A stretch of DNA of 64,000 nucleotides from Chitinophaga pinensis (lineage in GTDB: Bacteria; Bacteroidota; Bacteroidia; 2-12-FULL-35-15), in contig CAMCUO010000002.1 of NCBI GenBank assembly GCA_945879015.1, forward strand, positions 30,422 through 94,421, written 5' to 3'. The translations under genes were made by a program, and so were the position numbers. Shown one piece after another: positions 57,529-64,000 of this stretch (within the stretch, counting starts at the first letter, position 1; every line of letters begins with the position of its first letter). The notes beneath the pieces are model-generated. The model saw only the letters and a program-made list of their open reading frames with translations, was not told the origin of the DNA and searched no databases.

Positions 57529-58854
57529 TTACTTTTTGATAATTAATTTGCTAGAATTTCCCGTTTCAGAGCTCAGTTTTATCAAATACGTACCTTGACT
57601 TAATGTTTCTGTATTTATAATTGTTTGGTGTTTTCCGGAAGTCTGACAAATAGAATTCGAAGAAATTTTATTTCCAATGATATCAAATAGTTCAATGTTT
57701 ACTGTTGATGAAATTAATAACTCAAATGAAACGGTAACATTATTAGTTACTGGATTCGGATAAACTGATAAATCAAAATCAGCGGCATCATTTTCCAATA
57801 TTCCTATACCAGTAATGTTAGTTACAATAGAATCGCAAAAAGTATCTGTACAAGAATTAAATGCATCCACCATTGTAACACATACATAATAATTTCCTGC
57901 TACTGCATAAGTATTAGTTGTAACAGCTCCTGTTCCAGTATTGCCATCACCAAAAGTCCATGAATAGTTACTAGTCAATGAAGGCGGAATAACAGTAAAA
58001 GCAACTATTCCATTCACATCAATATAAGTATAAGTAACTGAACAAATTCCTCCTGTTCCAGCTGCGACAACACTATCACAATATATACTTGTGCAAGAAG
58101 TGAGTGGATCATTTGTGGTTAAACAAACGTAATATGTTCCTGCAGTTGCATAAGTATGTAATGAAACTGGCAGAGTTCCTGTCGTGCCATCACCATAATC
58201 CCAAGCGTAAGTATCGGTAATAACTATTGGTGCAACTTGAAAAGTAAGGTTTCCTGAACCGTTATCAGTATAAGTAAAAGTAGAACTACAGCTTGGTGTA
58301 GATATATAAACTACTACACTGTCACAATAAACATCCGTACAAATTCCAGCAGTATCAGAAATGGTTAAACAAACATAATAAGTTCCAGATGCTGCGTATG
58401 TATTGGTTGCTGCAGCTCCAGTTCCTGTATTCCCATCTCCAAATGTCCATGCGTAATTTATATTCAACCCTAATGGGCTTCCTGTGAAAGCGGCAACTCC
58501 TGTTGTTGTATCCACCATGGAAGTGAATGAGCCAGTCATTCCACTATTCACTGTAATTGTAGTTGAATAAGTGTTTGAGCAAAACAGGCTAGTTCCAATA
58601 GTTAAGGAAACATTATAAACTCCGCAGACATCATACGTATGAGTCGGATTTTGTAACGAACTTGGCGCGGAAAGGTCACCAAAATTCCATATCCAAGTAA
58701 TAATGCTACCAGAGCTAGAAGTTGAGGCATCGGTAAAATTAAACACATTTGCAACGTTGCTGTAGGTAAAGTTGGCTGTACAAGCTGATTTAGCGGGTTT
58801 TGTAAAACAAACGAATAGAATAGCAATAGCTATAAACGAGTAATATTTTTTCAT
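57529..58854 (-). CDS. PKD-domain T9SS type-A cargo (four PKDs, paralogue)
   Basis: 441 aa from the ATG at 58854 (MKKYYSFIAIAILF), with a signal peptide to ~residue 23. Four PKD units: NFGDLSAPSSLQNPTHTYDV, TFGDGNTGTGAAATNTYAAS, DYGDGTTGTLPVSLHTYATA and TFGDGNTGTGAVTTNTYAVA. The second and fourth are nearly the same, a sign of recent internal duplication. Inter-domain C-D-S repeats match those of the neighbour downstream, so the two genes are tandem paralogues. The C-terminal sorting domain is VYPNPVTNNVTVSFELLIS...NIELFDIIGNKI...GTYLIKLSSETGNSSKLIIKK. Confidence 0.87.
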   Translation of the reverse strand: MKKYYSFIAIAILFVCFTKPAKSACTANFTYSNVANVFNFTDASTSSSGSIITWIWNFGDLSAPSSLQNPTHTYDVCGVYNVSLTIGTSLFCSNTYSTTITVNSGMTGSFTSMVDTTTGVAAFTGSPLGLNINYAWTFGDGNTGTGAAATNTYAASGTYYVCLTISDTAGICTDVYCDSVVVYISTPSCSSTFTYTDNGSGNLTFQVAPIVITDTYAWDYGDGTTGTLPVSLHTYATAGTYYVCLTTNDPLTSCTSIYCDSVVAAGTGGICSVTYTYIDVNGIVAFTVIPPSLTSNYSWTFGDGNTGTGAVTTNTYAVAGNYYVCVTMVDAFNSCTDTFCDSIVTNITGIGILENDAADFDLSVYPNPVTNNVTVSFELLISSTVNIELFDIIGNKISSNSICQTSGKHQTIINTETLSQGTYLIKLSSETGNSSKLIIKK

Positions 58855-58918
58855 TGTATTAGTAGTTTTTATCCATATCAAAAGTACGAATTTTCTGAAT
58901 TAGTTTAGGCTTTTCTCG

Positions 58919-58946
58919 TAAATTTGTCCCGAAGGGATTCCTTCGG
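58919..58946 (+). promoter_or_regulatory. ispG promoter box followed by a leader hairpin
   Basis: TAAATTTG (58919-58926) fits TAnnTTTG, with CTG rather than TTG at -33. The transcript would begin inside or just before a perfect hairpin CCGAAGG-GATT-CCTTCGG (58929-58946), 20 bp before the ATG. Confidence 0.5.
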
Positions 58947-58966
58947 AATCACTCAGTCAAAAGCTT

Positions 58967-60904
58967 ATGAATACTAAACTTTATTGTAATAGTCTTACGC
59001 ATTACTCAAGATACAAAACACGTGTTGTAAACGTTGGTGATATTCCTTTGGGTGGCGATAATCCTATTCGTATTCAATCGATGACAACTACCGATACGAT
59101 GAATACAATTGCAACAGTTGAACAAAGTATTCGAATGATTGATGCAGGTTGTGAATATGTTCGTATAACTGCACCAAGTATAACAGAAGCTCAAAATTTA
59201 GAAGAAATAAAAAAAGAATTAAAGAAACGAGGTTACAGAACTCCTTTAATTGCTGATATTCATTTTACTCCCAATGCGGCTGAATTAGCTGCACGCATAG
59301 TTGAAAAGGTGAGAGTGAATCCTGGAAATTATGCCGATAAAAAGAAATTTGAAAACATAGACTATACTGATGCAACGTATGTAGCAGAATTGGATCGTAT
59401 CAGAAATCGTTTCACGCCACTTGTGAAAATTTGTAAAGAATACGGAACAGCTATGCGAATCGGAACAAATCATGGTTCTTTGAGTGATCGTATATTAAGT
59501 CGTTATGGTGATACCCCATTGGGGATGGTAGAAAGTGCATTGGAGTTTTTAAGAATTTGTGAAGACCATAATTATTACAACATTGTTTTGTCGATGAAAG
59601 CAAGTAATCCGCAAGTGATGGTGCAAGCCTACCGTTTGTTGATTCAGAAAATGCATGAATTGAATATGAATTATCCTTTGCATTTAGGGGTAACTGAAGC
59701 AGGTGAAGGAGAAGATGGCAGAATAAAATCAGCGGTAGGAATCGGAACATTGTTGGAAGATGGAATTGGTGATACCGTTCGTGTTTCTTTAACCGAAGAT
59801 CCTGAATTTGAAATTCCTGTCGCGAAAAATTTAGTTGAACGGTATTCGAATAGAACTTCTCATAAATCAATTCCTGAAATTTATAATCTTCCTTATTCGC
59901 CTTACGACTTTTCAAAAAGAGTTTCAAAAGAAGTTGTAAATATTGGTGGACATAATGTTCCTAGAGTCGTTGCCGATTTTTCTCAAAAACAAAAAATTAC
60001 TGCTGCATCTTTATTTGCTGTAGGATATAATTATTCTGTGCCACTTGATAAATGGAATTTAACAGACCAAGCATGTGATTATGTTTTTGTAGGGGATAAT
60101 ACGGTAGATTTTCAAATCCCCGGAACGCTAGGATTAATATACAATGCAAGTAAGTGGAATGACTTGGAAGATAAAACTAGAAGTTATCCATTGTTTTCAT
60201 TTGAAGAATTTAATTCTGCACCAAAAAAATCAGATGTTTTAAACTTTATTTCATTGGCAATTAATAATGTTCTTCAATTTCCAAATTTCCAAATTGAAAA
60301 TTTTTCAAATTGTATTCTAGTTTTTGAATCATCTAATGAACATGGAATGGCAGAACAGCGCAGAATGTTTGTTGAATTACAACAAAATAAAAATTCGATT
60401 CCTGTTATTATCAAAAGAAACTATTCAAATCTTTCAGAAGAAAAATTTCAATTACACGCATCAACAGATTTAGGAGCATTATTTTTAGATGGTTTCGGAG
60501 ATGGTATTTGGATAAATCAAACTAATTGTACATCACCTAAAAATGTAAATGCAACTGATTTCGGAATATTGCAAGCAACACGAACACGTATTTCAAAAAC
60601 AGAATATATTTCTTGTCCTTCATGCGGAAGAACATTATTTGACTTACAAGAAACAACCGCAAAAATTCGTAATCGTACCGATCATTTAAAAGGAATAAAA
60701 ATTGGAATTATGGGCTGTATCGTGAATGGTCCAGGTGAAATGGCAGACGCAGATTACGGATATGTTGGAACGGGAATAGATAAGATTACTCTATATAAAG
60801 GAAGAGAAGTGGTAGAGCGAAATGTGAACTCTGAAAAAGCTGTGGATGCATTGATAGAATTGATTAAAAAGCATGGCGATTGGGTTGAAAAGGAGAGTAT
60901 ATAG
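58967..60904 (+). CDS. ispG: 4-hydroxy-3-methylbut-2-enyl-diphosphate synthase IspG (long form)
   Basis: 645-aa [4Fe-4S] enzyme of the MEP isoprenoid pathway that turns MEcPP into HMBPP. The N-terminal TIM barrel (VNVGDIPLGGDNPIRIQSMTTTDT, PLIADIHFTPNAAELAA, LSMKASNPQVMVQAYRLL, LHLGVTEAGEGEDGRIKSAVGIG) is followed by an extra middle domain (~residues 320-540). The cluster domain has SCPSCGRT and GIMGCIVNGPGEMADADYGYVG, holding the three cysteines and Glu. The middle domain is the insert known from plant and Bacteroidota/Chlamydia enzymes. Within it, an AT-rich stretch codes LQFPNFQIENFSN, similar in base pattern to an intergenic TTTGAAAA repeat. It is monocistronic. Confidence 0.95.
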   Translation: MNTKLYCNSLTHYSRYKTRVVNVGDIPLGGDNPIRIQSMTTTDTMNTIATVEQSIRMIDAGCEYVRITAPSITEAQNLEEIKKELKKRGYRTPLIADIHFTPNAAELAARIVEKVRVNPGNYADKKKFENIDYTDATYVAELDRIRNRFTPLVKICKEYGTAMRIGTNHGSLSDRILSRYGDTPLGMVESALEFLRICEDHNYYNIVLSMKASNPQVMVQAYRLLIQKMHELNMNYPLHLGVTEAGEGEDGRIKSAVGIGTLLEDGIGDTVRVSLTEDPEFEIPVAKNLVERYSNRTSHKSIPEIYNLPYSPYDFSKRVSKEVVNIGGHNVPRVVADFSQKQKITAASLFAVGYNYSVPLDKWNLTDQACDYVFVGDNTVDFQIPGTLGLIYNASKWNDLEDKTRSYPLFSFEEFNSAPKKSDVLNFISLAINNVLQFPNFQIENFSNCILVFESSNEHGMAEQRRMFVELQQNKNSIPVIIKRNYSNLSEEKFQLHASTDLGALFLDGFGDGIWINQTNCTSPKNVNATDFGILQATRTRISKTEYISCPSCGRTLFDLQETTAKIRNRTDHLKGIKIGIMGCIVNGPGEMADADYGYVGTGIDKITLYKGREVVERNVNSEKAVDALIELIKKHGDWVEKESI

Positions 60905-60920
60905 ATTGTCAAAAAAGGTT

Positions 60921-60928
60921 TATATTTG
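60921..60928 (+). promoter_or_regulatory. Candidate -7 box
   Basis: TATATTTG fits TAnnTTTG, 26 bp before the next ATG. No TTG at the right distance upstream. Confidence 0.4.
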
Positions 60929-60953
60929 TTATAGAAACTAAAAAAAATTCCCA

Positions 60954-61928
60954 ATGAAGAAAACACTTACTCTACTATCAATTGCGCTTAGCGCTAGTTT
61001 ATTTGCTCAAACTACGATTCAAAACGGAGATTTTGAATTATGGGAAAATGTTGGAGCAGCAACTGAAGAACCAACGTTTTTTAATTCAAACAGAACAGGT
61101 ACTGATTGGGCTACTAGCGGACCACAAACTTGTTACAGAGATGCAACTACTTTTCATGGTGGTGCTTATTCTGTAAGAATGGAAACTAAAACATTTATTG
61201 TTGCAGTTGTAAATGGATCTGTAACAACTGGAATTGTAAATGCGCCAACAACTAACAAGGCTGATGGCTATATTGGTACAATTAAAAATACTGATTTATC
61301 AGATATTAGAAGAATGTCGTTTGTGGGAAGACCAGATAGTTTAATAGGTTGGTACAAATACACACAAGGGGGTTCGTCTGAGATTGGAAAAGTAAAAGCG
61401 ATTTTGCACACAGGAAATTTTTATGACCCTGAAGCTGCAACTTCTTATCATCCTGATTCATCAGCAAATAAAATTGGAGATGCATTGTTTTTAACACCGG
61501 CAGCAAATGTTGCTTCATGGACTCGTTTTGCAGTTGCTTTTAGCTATACATCTGGAAGTAATCCTGCTTATATTATGATAAACACAACTTCTTCAAACGA
61601 TCAACTTACTTCAACAGCAGGAAGTAAATTATGGTTGGATGATTTAGCTGTTGTTTATAGTACTGCTAGTGTTACTGAGATTTCTTTCAATCAAAACAAT
61701 GCTAATGTATATGCTTATGATAAAACAATTTATGTAGATTTTATCAAAGGATTGCAGAAACAATCTACTCTCACTGTTTATGATTTAACGGGTAAATTAG
61801 TTGCGACCAAAGTTATTTCTAATTCACAATTAAATTCAATTAACGTTTCTGAATTTAATTCAGGTTTGTATATGTATCAATTGAGTGGAACAGAAATTCA
61901 AAAATCTGGTAAATTATTTATTAAGTAA
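60954..61928 (+). CDS. T9SS type-A cargo with a jelly-roll-like domain
   Basis: 324 aa with a signal peptide (~18 residues, LFAQ). The N-terminal ~230 residues (QNGDFELWENVGAATEEPTFFNSNRTGTDWATSGPQTC, SVRMETKT, GWYKYTQGGSSEIGKVKAIL, FAVAFSYTSGSNPAYIMINTTSSN, LWLDDLAVVYS) match the carbohydrate-binding-like or PCMD-type beta-sandwich seen in many secreted Bacteroidota proteins that bind glycans. The last ~75 residues are the sorting domain (YAYDKTIYVDFIKGLQKQSTLTVYDLTGKLVATK...NSGLYMYQLSGTEIQKSGKLFIK). It has a strong terminator after it. Confidence 0.83.
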   Translation: MKKTLTLLSIALSASLFAQTTIQNGDFELWENVGAATEEPTFFNSNRTGTDWATSGPQTCYRDATTFHGGAYSVRMETKTFIVAVVNGSVTTGIVNAPTTNKADGYIGTIKNTDLSDIRRMSFVGRPDSLIGWYKYTQGGSSEIGKVKAILHTGNFYDPEAATSYHPDSSANKIGDALFLTPAANVASWTRFAVAFSYTSGSNPAYIMINTTSSNDQLTSTAGSKLWLDDLAVVYSTASVTEISFNQNNANVYAYDKTIYVDFIKGLQKQSTLTVYDLTGKLVATKVISNSQLNSINVSEFNSGLYMYQLSGTEIQKSGKLFIK

Positions 61929-61945
61929 TTGAGATAATATTTTAT

Positions 61946-61978
61946 AAAACCTTGGCAAATATTTGTCAAGGTTTTTTT
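61946..61978 (+). terminator. Rho-independent terminator
   Basis: AAAACCTTG and CAAGGTTTT pair with a palindromic loop (GCAAATATTTG), followed by a T run. Confidence 0.85.
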
Positions 61979-61991
61979 ATTTTTTGAAAAT

Positions 61992-64000
61992 ATGTTTTTA
62001 CGTAATTGTCTATTAATATTTATTTCATTCTTTCTTTCTGAAAATGCATTGTATTCTCAGGAAACAGGAGTTTTGAAAGGAAGAGTAACGGATGCTAACT
62101 CAAAGGAATATTTGCCAGGGGCGACTATCCGCTTGGTGAATAATCTTTCTAAAGGTACTGTTTCGGATATCGATGGAAATTATTCCATGGTATTGGATAC
62201 GGGTTATCATCAACTTTTTTGTGTATTTATTGGTTCGGTGAACGATACTTTTTCTGTTCAGATTCATACAAATGTAATTACCGAAAGAAATATCAATTTA
62301 TTTTCTGAAGCAAAATTCTTACAAACAATAGTAGTATCTTCTGGAAAGTTTGACCAGAAATTAGAAGAGATGACCGTTTCTATGGAAGTCATCAAACCCA
62401 GTTTAATCAACAATAGAAATACGACAAGTGTTGAAACAGTTTTGGAACAAGTTCCAGGATTAACAATTATTGATAATGATCCGCAAATTAGAGGGGGAAG
62501 TGGTTTTACGTTTGGAGTAGGAAGTAGAGTGGCAATTGTAGTAGACGGAATTCCTTTGTTAAGTGGTGATGCTGGTCGACCAGAATGGAGTTATATCCCT
62601 GTAGAAAATATTGAGCAAATTGAAATCATCAAAGGTGCATCATCCGTTTTGTATGGTTCATCTGCATTGAGCGGTGTTATTAATGTTCGTTCTGCTTATC
62701 CAAGAAGTACTCCTAAAACAGTTATTAATTATTCAGTTGGAAATTATAGTTATCCAAAACCTCCAGCAATTAATTGGTATAATGAATCTATCCCAGGTTT
62801 TACAAATCTTAATTTTTTGCATTCGCGTATCATAAAAAAGAATTTAGATTTTGTGATTGGAGGAAATTTTAATATGGATCAAGGATATATTGGTCCACCA
62901 CCGCCACAAGAACCTGTTCCCTTATTCGCACAGAGTGTTGTAGGAGAAATTCCTACATATTCAAATAAGGATATGCAGGAAGTGAGAGGCAGATTAAATT
63001 TTAATTTGCGTTATCGTTCCAAAAAATTTCCTGGATTGAGTTATGGAATTAATGGTAATGGAATGTTGAACAAAACGAATATGGTTTTGGCTTGGAGCGA
63101 TGATTCATTGGGCTTATATCAAGGATATCCTGGCGCAGTATTTTTGCAAGATCAAAAAATATTTAATTTGGACCCATTCATAAAGTTCAATAAAGGAAAT
63201 GGAATTAGTCATAGTTTAGTATCTCGTGTTTTTCATTCGGATAATGTTATTACTAATAATCAATCGAACTCTGGAACACTTTATTACGGAGAATACCAAT
63301 TGCAAAGAATTTTTAAAAACTTAGATTTTACTTTTACAGGTGGAGTTGTGGGAAGTCTTTCTAATTCTCATGCGCAATTATATATTTCTAGCGGTTCGCC
63401 AGATAATAAAATTGTAAACGCAAGTGGATATGCGCAGATAGATAAAAAATTCTGGAACATCTTAAATATTTCTGGTGGTTTCAGGTATGAATATTTTAAA
63501 ATGAATGATTTTAATAGTGTAGTTGCGCCAATCTACCGTGCTGGAGCGAGTTTGCAAGTGTTAAAAGCAACGTATGTAAGAGCTTCTTACGGACAAGGTT
63601 TTAGATATCCTACTATTACGGAGCGATACATTTCTACAAAAGCTGGCTTATTTGGTGTATTTCCAAATCCTGATTTAAAACCTGAGACAAGTACTAATTT
63701 TGAAATTGGATTAAAACAAGGATTTAAGGTTGCTGGAATTATGGGTTATTTAGATGTAGCTGGATTTTATCAACGCTATGAAAACACCATTGAATATTTA
63801 TTTGGACAATGGCAACCTTCTATCGCACTCTTAGGTTTTAAATTTGTGAACACAGGAAATTCACAAGTACGAGGAGTAGATATGTCGATGGTAGTTTCTT
63901 CAGACGAAAAAAATAAAAAATTTGGAGTCAGTGCTTTGTTAGGATATACTTATGTTGAACCAATCACATTAACTCCTGATAGTGTATATGCTGTCGATAG
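61992..64000 (+). CDS. TonB-dependent outer-membrane receptor, 3' end outside window
   Basis: Open from the ATG at 61992 to the window end (669 codons, no stop). A signal peptide (MFLRNCLLIFISFFLSENALYSQ) precedes a carboxypeptidase-like regulatory domain (GVLKGRVTDANSKEYLPGATIRL...GTVSDIDGNYSM). The TonB plug follows (TTSVETVLEQVPGLTIIDNDPQIRGGSG, VDGIPLLSGDAGRPEWSYIPVENIEQIEIIKGASSVLYGSSALSGVINV), then barrel strands (YGQGFRYPTITERY, NPDLKPETSTNFEIGLKQGF, FVNTGNSQVRGVDMSMV). It imports a ligand such as an iron complex or oligosaccharide, with energy from TonB-ExbBD. No SusD partner is visible before it. It begins ~14 bp after a terminator. Confidence 0.92.
   Translation, partial: MFLRNCLLIFISFFLSENALYSQETGVLKGRVTDANSKEYLPGATIRLVNNLSKGTVSDIDGNYSMVLDTGYHQLFCVFIGSVNDTFSVQIHTNVITERNINLFSEAKFLQTIVVSSGKFDQKLEEMTVSMEVIKPSLINNRNTTSVETVLEQVPGLTIIDNDPQIRGGSGFTFGVGSRVAIVVDGIPLLSGDAGRPEWSYIPVENIEQIEIIKGASSVLYGSSALSGVINVRSAYPRSTPKTVINYSVGNYSYPKPPAINWYNESIPGFTNLNFLHSRIIKKNLDFVIGGNFNMDQGYIGPPPPQEPVPLFAQSVVGEIPTYSNKDMQEVRGRLNFNLRYRSKKFPGLSYGINGNGMLNKTNMVLAWSDDSLGLYQGYPGAVFLQDQKIFNLDPFIKFNKGNGISHSLVSRVFHSDNVITNNQSNSGTLYYGEYQLQRIFKNLDFTFTGGVVGSLSNSHAQLYISSGSPDNKIVNASGYAQIDKKFWNILNISGGFRYEYFKMNDFNSVVAPIYRAGASLQVLKATYVRASYGQGFRYPTITERYISTKAGLFGVFPNPDLKPETSTNFEIGLKQGFKVAGIMGYLDVAGFYQRYENTIEYLFGQWQPSIALLGFKFVNTGNSQVRGVDMSMVVSSDEKNKKFGVSALLGYTYVEPITLTPDSVYAVD

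Noticed and set aside
59451..59927. 158-codon frame antisense to ispG
   Set aside because: It is a shadow of a well-conserved gene; composition is unlike a real protein.

Overview
The window reads as an AT-rich chromosome segment of a member of the Bacteroidota. The evidence is a type IX secretion (T9SS) gene set (PorP/SprF, a type-B gliding-motility C-terminal domain, many type-A sorting domains), PKD-rich and beta-propeller secreted proteins, a SusC-like TonB receptor, a long-form IspG with an internal extra domain, a three-subunit SdhCAB/FrdCAB, and promoters of the TTG-N20-TAnnTTTG type. I cannot place it below phylum. No rRNA, tRNA, CRISPR array, prophage or transposase was seen. The first gene (1-576) is cut by the left edge and the last (61992-64000, a TonB-dependent receptor) by the right edge.

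Layout. 1-8.9 kb: mostly housekeeping genes on the plus strand (M28 peptidase, DUF559 nuclease-like cassette, RsmI, CorA, a MORN-repeat protein, RecJ), ending in a HigBA-type toxin-antitoxin pair that abuts a truncated secreted-protein gene. 8.9-12.6 kb, minus strand: DnaG, apparently with an AUU start, and a lytic transglycosylase. 12.9-17.4 kb, plus strand: a glutaryl-CoA-dehydrogenase-like enzyme, then a sulfur module (TauE/SafE exporter, persulfide-dioxygenase/rhodanese fusion, two small rhodaneses). 17.5-23 kb, minus strand: a lipoprotein and sdhC-sdhA-sdhB, with a four-helix-bundle (IVS-type) gene lodged in each of the two sdh junctions. 23.4-29.5 kb, plus strand: large T9SS cargo plus PorP/SprF, an Xaa-Pro aminopeptidase and an alpha/beta hydrolase. 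29.5-37.2 kb, minus strand: three tandem T9SS type-A cargo genes, one with twenty 20-residue leucine-rich repeats, and a small stand-alone CTD-like protein. 37.8-44.9 kb: a large helical protein, an unlisted 41-aa membrane protein with its own terminator, a LytTR response regulator, a propeller-type sensor kinase and ThiL. 45-50.6 kb: a glycosyltransferase-39-like membrane protein and a three-gene operon (GT2, double SDR fusion, STELLO-type transferase). 50.8-55.8 kb: sufA-B-C-D followed by an EamA transporter, with no sufS. 55.9-64 kb: two PKD-domain T9SS proteins, IspG, another T9SS protein and the TonB receptor.

The most unusual layer is non-genic. At least eight families of short palindromic or inverted-repeat elements are scattered through the intergenic gaps. 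They fill every junction of the suf operon, supply the stop codon and last ~10 residues of the DUF559 gene, and in one case lie in frame inside the sensor-kinase gene. The IVS-type genes in the sdh operon are flanked by similar repeats. The best leads for something undescribed are these gene-invading palindromes, the repeat-flanked DUF559 and IVS cassettes, the AUU start of dnaG, the palindromes inside the higBA and suf promoters, and the small membrane-protein gene next to the LytTR regulator.
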